A stretch of 64,000 nucleotides of DNA from Achaetomiella virescens (lineage: Eukaryota; Ascomycota; Sordariomycetes; Sordariales; Chaetomiaceae), in assembly GCA_031001845.1 (NCBI GenBank), contig JARNGD010000076.1:110644-174643 (forward strand). The letters are read 5' to 3'. The notes beneath the pieces were generated by a model. The model did not search any database and was not told the DNA's origin. It saw only the letters and a list, made by a program, of their open reading frames with translations. How positions within the stretch are numbered: position 1 is the first letter of the stretch; each line of letters opens with the position of its first letter. Positions 11,469-23,713 of the stretch are shown in pieces. A program made the translations under genes and the position numbers.

Positions 11469-14400
11469 ATCTCCCTTAGATCGTCTCTATTAAGTAGCTG
11501 TAGTTGGTTGGTATTAGGGGGAGATTGAGGCTTAGGCGTGACTCGGGTATTAATTGAGGTATAGGGAGTTAAATCGTAGGCGGATCCTTAATAGGATTGA
11601 CCAGGGCGTTATACTAGTCTATAACGCTATCCTCCTTGCTATCCTCTTATAGTGACTAACCCTATTGTCGATCAGGGTCCTATTAGCGAGATTCTGGTTG
11701 ATGATGCTAATAGCCGAGTGGTCCTCCTCTCTAGTAGAATAGCTAAACGTGATGGACTCCTATACGCGTATAATGGCTTCCTCCTCTTTAGATATAGTAT
11801 TGGTAAAGATAGCTTCGTATTTAGTATCTTCGACGTCGTCGTCAGGCTAAAGTCAGGGCCTTCGTTGAATTGAACTACGCTAGCGCGAATAACATTGTCA
11901 GTTACGGGGTTCTAGATCTAGTATATCTTACTATATAGATTAGCATAACCAATCAAATGCCCTTTCTAAGCCTAGCAGCGAACTTATTGCTATAGATCCT
12001 CTTCTATAGTTTGACGTAGTAGTATACCTCGTAGAAATAGGCATGGAAAATAGCGAATATATAGCTAGCGTGCTGGCTCTAGCATGTTTAGCGCTATAGC
12101 GAACTGCTCTTATAGGCTTCGTGATCCTAGGTTCGCTATTATCGGTAACGAATTAATGATCTAGACGGTACTCTCTATAACGAAAGGCTATAGGCGTTCA
12201 GGAATCTTATAGGCAATGATCGTTGACCAGGTCTTTTCTACTACCTCTTTAGCTATACGTTTAATCTTCCTATTTATCTAGGGAGTATATAGTAGGGTAC
12301 GGAGGGCAACGATGCTATTAGATCGGATATACATCGAAGGTGCTATTTAGAAAAAGGTCGTAATGCCTATCCAAATTCAGTATTACTATCGATGCCAATA
12401 ATCTTAATAAGTTGGCCTATCTAGTATATAGATCATCTCGATCTAGTCCTTTAGTATATTGAAGGCTTCGCCCTTCAACTTAACGAACTTAACCTAGTAG
12501 AAGTTTGACTAGACGTCATAATATAGATACTATACCTATAGCCGAGGTGCCTAGGGTTCTTATAGGTTACTAAATCTATTATATGAAGTTGAAAGGGCCG
12601 TTGCCCTGAATAGGGGCTTACTTGCCTAGTTGATCAGTCATCTTGCCTATTATATAGCCCTTGCAAAAGGAATCTTCCTTATTAGTAAGAACGATGCCTG
12701 CGCGCCTATAAGCCTCTTCAATAATAGCCTTGCTAGCGTATATCAGGCGGCGGTGCATTTTTTAATAGGGTACCAATACGAAAGAGAGTCTGGTAATAGA
12801 TTGACGATATAGCTATTAGTTTAGCTATAATAATAGGGACATTGAGGTGCCACGTTATCTCAGCAAGTATTTGACTATCGCGTTAATAGAATAGAGTATT
12901 GTTATATTGGTCCTAGAAGACTTCGTCGTTAAGGAGGTCCTTTAAGGAGATAAGGTTGTAGGGCGATAATGGTTGGTAGAGGGCTTTAGCTAGCTCCATC
13001 GTTACTTCGGTGCTAGAAGATAACATCGTCGTTAGGCTTATAACCTCTACGTATATAGCCTCTATAAGGTTGCTACTAGAAGAGAGATTCGTTGTTGGGA
13101 TTAGGAGTGGTTCTAAGAATTTGAACTATTAGGATTGTTGAAGGTCGTCTTGCCGTAGCCCGAATCGTAGACTACGATGTCCTTCAGCAAGTCGTGTAGA
13201 ATCGCCTTAAGGGCTTGTTGGACTTCAACGCTCAAAGGCGCTACGGGCCCTATTAAAAAGACTACTTAGAGGCAGGCAGATTGGCGAGGTTCGTCGTGAA
13301 TAGGACCTTTTTGGCTATGCTATTGGACGACGATGTCTATAGTATTATTACGGTCGCTATATTGGCTACGCTAGGACTATTGATGAAGGGCTAGTTGTTG
13401 ACCTCTAGCGCTTAGCCTTCTATTATATCGCCTTTGCCTTATTTTCCTAGTTATTAGGAGCCTTCTCAGGATTATAGTACTAGCAGGTCTTGATCCTATA
13501 GAAGATATAGGTACCGCAACCGCTATAGTATTTGAAACTTCGCTTTAACGGCTATTGACAAACGTTTATAAGGCTTGCCATTATCTTTTTTGTCGTCCGA
13601 CTTCCTATCTATAGACTTATTAATCTTGACGTTCGTTAGCGTAGGTTATACGTTCTTAGTTATAGCAATCTACTATAGTTCCTCTATTAAATCGCTCTAG
13701 GTAAGATATTTATCGTTGATCGCGATAACCGAATAGTTGTATAGATCAGGGTACTCGCGTGTAATGCCCTTAAGTATTATCTAGGTATAACCTTCGTCCT
13801 TCATCTAGAAAGGTAAGTCATCGGCTTTAAGCCGGGTCTTCAGGTAATTGACGCGTGCCTAGAAGGCCTCTATTGAAGCAAAGGCCTTGCGGCGTATATT
13901 GGCGAATTCCTGGTAGAGGGTGACTAAGCCGTTAATAGATCCGCCTTCGAAGTACTAAGTGAGCTTGATAAAGGTCTTCCTTAGGTCAACGTCGGTAGCC
14001 TTCTAGCCTATACCCTTTAGGACGGTCTAAACCTTAAGGTTAGCAACAACCGTCTATAAGTAATCGTCGATATTAGCGCGGTCGTTACGCTACTACTTTA
14101 AGCTAGGTTGATCCTTAGGTATAGGGATATCGGTCAAGATATATTTGTCGAGATTTTATCGTTAAAGAACGCGAATAAGCTTGTCGCGCTATACGGGAAG
14201 TCTTCCTATCGCCTGATCTTGTCAATGAGAGGCAACTAGCGTTTCGTCACTTGCGTAGCGATCATCTATACCTATTGCTATAGAAATTGCTGGAACAACG
14301 CTATTATAGCGCTATCCTGGTAGTTGTCGGCTATCTCGGTGAACGACTAACGGACTTGAAGAGAATAGTCGAAAGGAATAAAGATATCGTCAACTTTGAT

Positions 14401-14530
14401 AATACCGAGTTCGAGAAAAGAGAGGAGGTCCGTCAGCCTAAGCCTTTCGCCTAGTACTGATCAACGTGGTGTCGCTCTTCCTAGCGTATTTCGTAGTAGA
14501 AAAGTCGATCAAAGACCTCGAATTTGATGG
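11469..14530 (-). mobile_element. Degenerate Ty1/Copia remnant (gag, zinc knuckle, integrase), minus strand
   Basis: On the minus strand, gag-like sequence covers about 14500-13600. A Cys-rich knuckle-like block (SGCGTYIFYRIKTC, about 13495-13545) follows, then an integrase core region with ESTV and INSLPIIANLGSRS (about 12085-12205). The Copia-typical integrase end reads KGHLIGYANLYSKIY followed by NPVTDNVIRAS (about 11885-11970). An acidic linker, readable with one frame change, runs to about 11500. The RT and RNase H that should follow are absent where the Gypsy insertion and the other remnant lie. Stops, mostly TAG, occur throughout. The 5' LTR could not be delimited. RIP-type composition ends near 14530. 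Confidence 0.72.
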
Positions 14531-17500
14531 AAGTTGATGATGATGCTGCAACAGGCGTAGGGAAGAAGAGGGCTTATAATGTTGCAGGAACAATAGCCTT
14601 GTGGTCAAGTTGATGATATTGTTGTTGTTGAAGGAGGAAAAGAAGCCCAGGGCAGAAGGTGGTGGATGAAACCGCTATGTGGTCGGTCACGTGCCACCAC
14701 GCACAGTAGGACACCAGCTGCACCGTAGGTGGCGAGAGGCGGATATATACCTGTTGGCTCCGGTATAGACGTGTAGGACCGATAGAAAAGGTCAGAGCTT
14801 AGCAAATGCACAAACCGTGTGTAATATCTATCTTGCATTTTCCTAATTTGCCAACCCGCTATCTTTGGAAGAGGGCGGCATTTTTTTAGTCTTGCTGCTG
14901 TCACTTGTTGTGTTGGAGGCAGAGGAAGATCATTTCCGATAGAGTCCTTCTGCCTGCGGTCTTGCCCCTAATCAATAGTTTGCGAAAACCATCGGGTGCG
15001 CAATACTGCGCCAAGCCCGTGGGGCCTTTGGATTGTTTTCATTGTCACATTGTAAGGCGTCTGCAAACACCAAGACGATCGGGTTGACGTGCTGCTGTTG
15101 CCGAACAAAACGCATCTTGTTCACGTCGCGGGAAATCACGCCTTCTCCTTGGATATGATCTTACTGTAATAGCCTTTTATGATTTGCTCTCTTCTCAGTA
15201 AAGCATGCAGCAGTTTATTTAATAGGAGTATTCAGTAATGTGACTCAAGGATTAATGGAGGCACCTTCCAACGTGTATTAAATAGACCTTGACTTTGCCG
15301 TAGGCGATCCAGTAAGTGTCAAGTGAAGGATCAAATGCCTTGCCATCCACAGCATCCATGATGATAATCATGCCAAACAGTAACAATTCAAGCACCAGTA
15401 ACGCTCTTTTCCATATTTCCGAATCTTACTCTAACCACAGCCCTAACTCTAACCCACTAGGTATCAGGGCCAACGTTTCGGATATCAAGGGCTAGTGATG
15501 CCTTGGTGTTGACTGACGCATGTACGATACCCCTCAGGCACAATGCTATATAGCCGGCCAGTCGCATGTTGACAGTCTGCCGCATACAACACCGATATAC
15601 ATTGGATTCAATAGCAGGCAATATCAGCACATCTCATTTATCAACACCAAGAGTAGATACTATATAAGGTTGCTTGCTCACAAGAGTCCCGGAACAACTT
15701 GAAAAACGCTGGAGGCCATTCTGAGGTCAGATATTGGACTCTTCAGCAAAGAAAGCAGGTCCCGTCTGGGAGCCCAGGAAATTCAACAACCCATCGAATA
15801 CCACCACCTGCCCTGTTGAATTACGGGAAGGGAACTACACACGATGTTATGCCTGGCTAAGGCAAATAGCTTGTTGCTGTCCTGATGGAATGTTCAAGAT
15901 CGGGATAAGCAGGCTGGGTCCTCGGTGGTCTTATTGCCTCCTGTTGCTTGACCGAACTGGAGCGAGGCTTTCCTAGTTACCATGGTTTCTGGTAGCCAAC
16001 CTTGGGGGCCAAAGATCATTTCGCACATCTGGCTGTTTGCCTACCCTCATTGCCGTCCCAGGAAATCATATTCTGCTCTTTGGGCCTCTCATGAGAGAAA
16101 ATCCAAACCTCAGCCCCCCACGAATCCCAGGGGACACAACAAACCCCCATGGGAACACAGCAAGGAAAGCGAGCAATAATTACACAAAACACAAGCAGCC
16201 CTCACTGCATCGCCGGTGTCTCGCAAGACAAACAACCTTCTTCGTACCACAGCAAGACAAGGGGCAATCTGTGCTCCCCCAAAAGAAAGGCACGGAGATT
16301 TTTGCACCCCGTCCCACGTCGCACCCGTGTACGTTCCGGCACAACGTCAGACAAAAACCTACGCTGGGTACCACTTACTCTATGCCGGACGGCGCTGACA
16401 TAGTGTTTCACTTGCTGGAGCAGAACAAAACAGAAAACAGACCAACGTGCTCGAACCCCCGTGTAACAGACGCGCGCTGGCTGCAGGTAGCCGACCACCG
16501 TGCAACCATTGAGGACTTTACATCTCAGTTCAATGGAAGCACGAACAGAAGAGATGTCTCAGTAGAACTTTGAGACATTGTCTCTGAACGGCGTACGGGG
16601 AGGGAGGGAAACGGCTCGGCCCGAGGGGGAGATGGGGGTTTCCTCGGAACGGACGGGAGGAGGACGTCGCACTGCTCGCGGCGATTTTGCTGTCGGCAGA
16701 GCGAGGGAGGGAGTTTCCAATTTACCGCAATGCATGACTTGGATGAAATGGGTGGTAAGATCGGGCTGTTGTTTCGTCGTTCTCGTTGCACAGCCCATAT
16801 TCTCGGAAATCCAGCCCGCTATTGTCGTCGTCGTCGGCGACACGTGGTTTGCTGTGGCTCACATTCCCTCGGCGGCATATGCCAGGACGCGGAGAGGCAT
16901 GGGGACCTGGCTGAGAAGTTTGGTTTTTTTTTGGGAGGGGGGGGGGAGGGGGGTAATTAAGGTGTGGTTTGGCAGTATTCGACTTCGGGACCGCCGTTTC
17001 AAAGCATGCAGAGAGAACACTCCGCATCGCCGCAAGGGAAACAACAATCGGAGGTAGTATCGAGATGCCGATCAGATAAAAAAAAAAAAAAAAAAAAAAA
17101 AAAAACATCCATGGCCGAGATTGCAGGAGCAGGATCGATCGCAGTCCGCTGCTCGCCGGCTGGCAGTTGTTACAAGGGAGCAAGGCGAACATCAGTGACC
17201 TCCCTCTTTTGGCTCTCGGGAGGTCCGCACAGTTCCCACACTCCCCCGGCACTGCCGGAAACTGGTCCCCTCCTTGACTGCGTCCGGCACCGTAATACGG
17301 GATAAGTTACCGTACAGACCACGGGACCCTTGCGTGCGGCAGCTGCCGGCCCGAAGGGTGTCTGTGTACACGAGTGGAGAAGCTGCAGGGAACTGACCGG
17401 ATTGGGAGAGGAGAGGGTATGGACCTGTCTGTCTGGTGAACCCACTGGGCGGGGCTTCAAGGGGCTGACTGCGGCGAGCAATTTCCTGAAGACGGCTTAG

Positions 17501-20500
17501 CGCTTATTCGCAGTGGGCCACACGGCAGCGTCGCCGGCCGGCCGGCATGTGGGATCTGGATTGATCTCGGGTTCTGCATCCCGAACATTTGCCAGAAGCG
17601 GCGCTTTCGTTAGCCTGCGGTCTTGGTGCCCCGACGCACTGACCGATGGTGCGCATGAAATGCATCGCCGAAACACGGCTAGGGGGGTTTTGGCCGTTGG
17701 GATGTCCCGCATCACGGTGGAAGCAAGTCAATCGGGCGGCCAGGGAGTGCCCAGACCAGTGGCTTGTCTGCGACAGTGAAATGTCATGAAGGACGAAGGG
17801 AAAACTCCCGACCGAGGCACCCGTCATCCGAACGCACGTGGAAACCAGGCCAACAGCCCCCGCCAGCCCATCCTTTTCTTTTTCTCCAAGGGCGCGACGT
17901 TGAGATCGGCGGATTAGTTTCGGAAGTCATCCGACAGGGCACAAGGATCGTCACTGTTAACGTTACTGTCGTAGTGGGAGTCGGTACCAATGGAGTGCTT
18001 CCCATTCGGGTGAAGTTCGTCGGATGGGGTGTGAGCTCGGCGTATCCACTTGTCAGCTCGGATATTCCCAAAGCAAACCACAGCACCTGTCAACGAAGAG
18101 AGACAGGCGGAGTTCAACGTCTCAACGGACACAGGCTCTCTTAGCCAATCCCTCCCTCGGCTCCATTGTTTTCTCTCGCAGGAATTCATGTGATGGCCGC
18201 TTCGCGGATTGATGTCTTTCAAGCGAACCAGGTCGGCCCCTGCTTGCGCAACCTCGACCACGCAAAGGAACAGCGGCAACTTCGGGGAGTTTCAGCTCGT
18301 TCAGTCTGCAAAGAAATGGAGAGGTGCACAGCAGAGCTGTGTGGAAGCGACAAGATAAAAGCGGACACGTGTTACTGCTTGCGCAGTACGGGATCTGTCC
18401 GCCGGAGCCGTGTCTCGCCTCCCGTGGACCGGTCTGCCGAACAAGAGACTTCAGATCGGGGGGCGCTTCGAGACCCACTCTGTGAGCACAGTGTCCGTTA
18501 AATCGGAATCTCTCCTCGGCGTTCGCCTCCGCCTGATGCTTCATCGACCGAGTTGAGCCGTCCCGGGGTTGCACTGCATAATATCGACTTCAATATGGAA
18601 GGCTTGTCCGCCAACAAGCGCTGCCGCTTCACGTATGTGACCCGTCTCTGGGAAGGTTAACGAGTTCATCAGAGCGCAGTGAAAAAGCCCAATCCGGAAC
18701 CTCTGAGCTACTGTTACACGCTTTCGGGCTTGGAGTCAGGCCCGGCCCGTCGTTCAACCACCAAAGCGCTCGAGCCGCTTGAAGGTGCCGTGTCTCGGTC
18801 CACGGTACGCCCGTTGAGCATGTCTCACTCGGTGTAGCGTGAGGGAAGGGGCGCCCCGAGTGCCTTCGGGAAACCAGAGGGTGTCGTTGTGGTTGATGAC
18901 CGTGAAAGTTGTCGTGTCGGTTCCCTTCACCCGTCATCCTGGGACGTCCTCCTCGCGTGCCTTGTCGATACCACTGGGTGTCGCCAGCGGCGCGCGTCAT
19001 CAGGACGTCCACGGAATCCGGGTGGCCGCCACATGGCGTGGCGGTTCGGTTCCAGAAGATCCTTCCAGCTCGTCCTCTCTTGCTGAAATCGTGAAACAAA
19101 GTGACGAGGGGAGGAAATTGAATGCAACCATCCACCTCCGATCCAGCCCCGTTGGTGTGACGGTCGGCTGCCACGGAGCCGCATCTTCTCGAGTTCATGA
19201 TTAGCGTGGAGTGTGTGGAGGAGAGCGGCGTGGGTGTAACCCCACGGAAACAAGGAATCGGCAAAGTGGAAATGGGATAGACAGGCGAACTTCGAGACAG
19301 ATGGATGACGTGATGGCGTCCGACAGCCGTCGTTGCTTCCCTTCGCATCGTCGAACTGAGCTGCTGGAGCCTGCAGTCGCCAAATTGGAAGACGCATCAG
19401 CTGCTCCTGCCGTTTTGGTGTTGGCACCATCGGCGTTGCATCGGATGAAGGACTCTGCGCCAAGAAGGCCTGGGCGCCTCAGCTTTGCGTGTGCAGGTGA
19501 TTTCATTGGCGTCGGCCCGCCGTCAAGCTGCGTTGCGCCCGGCCTGGCGATGCAGTGCAACTTCCCGCCGCAGGGTACTTCATCTGATAATTTCCTGCGT
19601 TCGGTACGGTGCCGACAGCCAGCCAGCCGACGCAGTCTTCTGGTTGGTTGAATCACGGCTTGCATCTTTGTGGGGGAGACTCCTTCGAAGAAGGCTCGTT
19701 GCTGCTGTTCCTGTTGCGGTTGCTCTTTCCATTCTTCATCGGTTTGCGGTGCATTCTTCCGAATCATGCCCACCAAATTGAAATGATTGCTAGGCTAACT
19801 CCTACCGAACCCAACCGCCATGCTTCGAGAGCTTGACAGCGGAAGCTGCAAGCACCCAGCTTTCCAAGGTCGAGAAGGCAATTCGAAAAATTGCCAAGGG
19901 CGGGAGTTCCTCTTGAACAGCACACCTTGAGGTTCTTAATTGCCCGAAAACTGGAACCAGACAGGAGAATACGCAGTACACAGTAACTCTGATTCTTGAC
20001 GAAGTTTCTGTCAGGATTGAGCAGTCGTCGGTCGAGCCAGGTGGTCAGTGACACCCTTGTTCATGTCCTTCCCTGGCTGCCCGAGCTGCTGCAGGCAGGC
20101 TGCAGTATGCCGCTTGCTCGCCTGTGCCGGTTGGTCGAGCGAACCCCAGCGCATGGCTCGCATGGATCAGGGCTCCAGCAAATTTCCTTGCTCGATTTTG
20201 GGGCCTAGCCGTTGCATGATTGAAACTGCCTGACCCTGCTGTATCCACCGCGCGCACCAATTCCCCAAATTCGCGAATCTGGCAGGCAAGTTCCAACATC
20301 AAATTCCGGGCAAAAGGCAGCTGAGGCATTGCCATCAGTTGGCTGGAGAGACGCCCCCCTGGAAGGTGTTTCGGTATTCGGAAAGTGAGGGTCCATCGTT
20401 TCCCAAACGAGTTTGAAGTGACAACAATGACCATTGTTCAAACACGAAAGGGTGCCGGGCTCAAGTCGTCACCATCGCAGTCTCTCCATCCTGGCTCCTG

Positions 20501-23500
20501 TCACGTCTCTCTGGGGACCACTTGGGCCTCGATGCGTGCGATGCCGTTCTCCGAGAGATTGCAACCCTCCCGTCGGTTTCGTCGACCTGCGTCGGGCCAT
20601 TGCAGGATGCACCAGGCCAGGGCAGCTCCCGGCTCGAGCTGGGAACCGCAGCAACTATCGCCTGATCTTGCCGACAACAGACCTCAAATGGGCTCTGGCC
20701 AATATCGTGCGCTAAACCCACCCAACGGAGCTGCCTCCGGCCAGTGCCAATGACGCAGTCCAGGGGAGTGGACCCTCGACATTCCATCAATTGGATGACT
20801 TCCTTTGGCGAGCCGGTTTCCGGATGCTTGCCCGGCAAGGCAATGAACGGCACCCCCGCACCCGTGCCGCTTTGATTTCGGGCTCGTTTCAGGAGAACGA
20901 TCATCATCCCTCTTTTCGACTTCGCTTCTGGCACTGACCACATCTTGCGCTAGCGGAGGCCATTCCTGCTAGTACGATGGCAATCATCAACAAGCTTCCA
21001 AGCGTCCAGCATCAACCTTCAGTTATCGATCCGCAGCTCTACCACCGTGCGCAGTCGGGGGGCCTTGCTTAGTGTTGTCCCGCTGGAGTGGGTGGCGATG
21101 GTCTTGGCGATGCCACCACTCGCCGGGGTGACCGAGCGGCTGCGGGACCTCGCATGCTGCCCCTCCGTTACCAAGATCCAGCGCGCATGTGGAACCTCGT
21201 GAACGAGCGGTTGGAGGCTGTGCGTTCGTCGCTGTGTGTCAGCATCGTTCATGGCCCTGGCTGGGACCAAGACAGGGCAAACACAAAAGAGTTCCCGAAG
21301 AAGCAGGTGGCCGAGGCAACTCTCGGCTGCGAGCCCTGTTCTGGGCAAGCATCGTCGAACTCCATCTCCAGGCTTGCCAGCCTGCCGGCTTGCCGAGCCA
21401 ACGGACCATGCGGTGCATCATTCATCTCGATTCCCGTCAGGCATCGCCCGATGCACAGACTTGCGCATGCCTCATTGCGGGGAATGGACTGCTAACATGA
21501 GCTGAGCGCGGCACTCTTCAGAGAACAGCATTTGCGATTTGCACCCTTGGAAGGTTCTTCTCATCGATCGAGGACCTTTCCTTCCGAACAGAGAAGGGCC
21601 AATGTTCGAATGCCAAACAAGCCTGTCTCGCTTTGCGCCGGGAATTTCCGCGAAGAATCAGCAAGGGTCCTGATGGCGGGATCGAATGAGATCACCAAAG
21701 TTAGCGAGCGGGTGCGGGAAATTCCAGTTGCTCGGGCAAACCAGGGACACACCCGATGCCTCGACTCCGCTCCGCTCCCAGCCGTGCCTGGCACAGGGCA
21801 AACAAAGCTGCTGAGGATGTCGTTCATCCCATGCCCCGAAGTCACTGCGCCATCCGGACGGGCAACCGTGAAACCTGCATGTTCAGGCACCATTCCCATT
21901 CCAGCCCAGTCTCTGCGCCACATGTACAGTTCCTCGATGGCGTGAAGCGGTCGTGGTGGCTTTTCAACGAGTCGGCGTGCTTGGGAGATTGCTGACGCCA
22001 GTCTTCCACACGGGCGCCTTCTCTTCTCTTTTCTGACAACACAGTATACGGCGTGTCGCCCATGCAGCCAGCGGCAACCTTGAGTCTGAACCAGTGTCAA
22101 CGACGTGCGACGCGCAGCACCATGTTTCTGTAGTCCGGGACCGAGCCGAGCAATGAGCGAGGTCGACCTGGGGGTTTTCGAACAGGGTCCGGGTCGTTCG
22201 CCAAGGGGTGCCGGGGTCAGAACCGCCCTCTTCGGCTCGAAAACGCCCATAAATCAACCGCCTTCTTTCCAGGAAACCATATTCTCTCGTTTCGTCGTGT
22301 GGCAGCACTGACTTCTTCATGTACATGTGCAGGCTCCAGGTACTCACATAGGCGGATCAAGAGTGGCTCGCGAGGGTGCAGTCCCCAGAACCATCAGCCA
22401 GTTTTAGGTCCGAGATGGGGACGGAATCCCCGCACAACGCCGTCATCGATTGCCCACGCGAGCCCTGAGCTAGCGGGTTCCGGGCACGACCGGGTTGCCA
22501 GACACGGCTTGTCCTTGCTTGGCTGCCACTGTACGCAGATTGGAGGCTTTTACTGTGCCGGAGGCACCCTCTGCACCCTGCTCGCTACCCCTGTCCGAGG
22601 GTGGTAAGCAGTACTGCCCAGCCCACCGTTGCCCGATCATCATTTTCGCCGCTCCAAATCGAGCTTCTTTCCTCTCCACGTCACCCCGAACACCGGTTAC
22701 GCGTTGTTGCTGCATGTCCCCGTTTACCCCCGCCCGCTAAGAAACGGGTGTAAGCGCGGCGCCTCTCGGATCCTCTCACCAGTCTCCCTGCTTTGCCGCT
22801 GCATCCGCCTCCTCTTTTCCTCCTTCCGACTGGCGCTCGCAGACTCTGCGTGCTCCGGCAAGATCGTCTTCGACGTCTGTCTTGGTCCAGCTCATCACAT
22901 CGTACAGCCTGTTGTTGGTACGGCTTCAGAGACGCACGTTCGCATGCTCCTCAGGAGTCCTTACCGGTCACCTACGGGTGCTACTAATAGGGCCGCCTCA
23001 GCCCACGGTCGTATTGCGGCTGCTGTCCCGGTACCAGCTACTCGTCTGAGAGGTGCGGGACAAGGACGAGGGTAGACGGGTCGCTGATCAAAGCGGCATT
23101 GATGTTGCACGGCGCTACAGCACTGCAAATACTACGCCGGGACTTTTGAACACGGGGACACGCCCGGAGCTTGCGCGAAACCAGACTCACCATCATCAGC
23201 ATCTCTGAGACACTTCGAGGACTGTTGCCGCTGCATCTCCAAGGGGGGCCAACTGCAAATCGACCAAAACATTTTGCTTGCAGAAGCTTTGTGGGGAACC
23301 GCCAACGGCACACCAAGAAAGGAGAATCCGTTTACGGAGCTCGAAAAAGCTTGTGGGGTGGGCGTGTGGTGTGTTGCGTGGAGTTGCCGAGAAGCGCGTG
23401 GAGTGCGGTTCCAAGGTCACCCTTTGACAAGGTGTGTGGGTGTGTATGTACATCCACCACACTTTTTCCACCTTTCTGATCTGGGATTGGGAGGCGGCCG

Positions 23501-23713
23501 GGGTGCAGAACGGAAAAGAGAGCAGGGGAGCCAGTCTCAGGTTGTCCTTCCCTTACAACAACAACTTCCCCTTGCCAGATCGCGCCGGCAACCCTTGCCC
23601 CTCCACCATTTCCTGTCTGCATGTTCCTCGACCATCAACACCTCCAAGCCAATCCCTTGGAGACGGCTGCGAATCAAGCTGCCGGAAACTGGCCCTTAAA
23701 GGAGGCCTGCACC
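14531..23713. other. Gene-poor stretch of normal composition between the RIP block and TF1
   Basis: Many overlapping open frames occur on both strands, but none shows a recognisable domain, a convincing intron pattern or low-complexity-free protein-like sequence. The longest is about 239 codons at 18629-19348. Visible structure is limited to a degenerate telomere-like CCCTAACTCTAACCC (15441-15455), a G-rich run (16933-16953), a 28 nt A tract (17078-17105), and a pyrimidine-rich leader within about 250 bp of the TF1 start. Frameshift errors of the kind seen in neighbouring genes could hide a small gene here, so emptiness is not proven. Confidence 0.5.
17078..17105. repeat. Mononucleotide A28 tract
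   Basis: An uninterrupted run of 28 A lies in the gene-poor stretch. No tail-bearing element or target duplication could be recognised around it. Confidence 0.95.

Noticed and set aside
11652..11873. 73-codon forward open frame in the Copia remnant
   Set aside because: It is antisense to readable Copia pol sequence and exists only because RIP placed the stops on the other strand.
885..16960. Identical 16-mer GGAGGGGGGTAATTAA at about 886-901 and 16945-16960
   Set aside because: Suggestive of a retrotransposon polypurine tract and LTR start at the second site, but it is low-complexity and the similarity does not extend on either side. Chance is sufficient.
16037..17305. Dense cluster of overlapping open frames on both strands
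   Set aside because: Six or more mutually exclusive frames with no shared similarity. They include homopolymer-encoded Lys and Phe runs from the A28 tract, so these are compositional artefacts.
18629..19348. 239-codon open frame on the minus strand, longest in the gene-poor stretch
   Set aside because: The translation has no recognisable motif, an Arg/His/Pro-rich random look, overlapping open frames of similar length on the other strand, and no splice continuation. It is expected by chance in GC-rich DNA.
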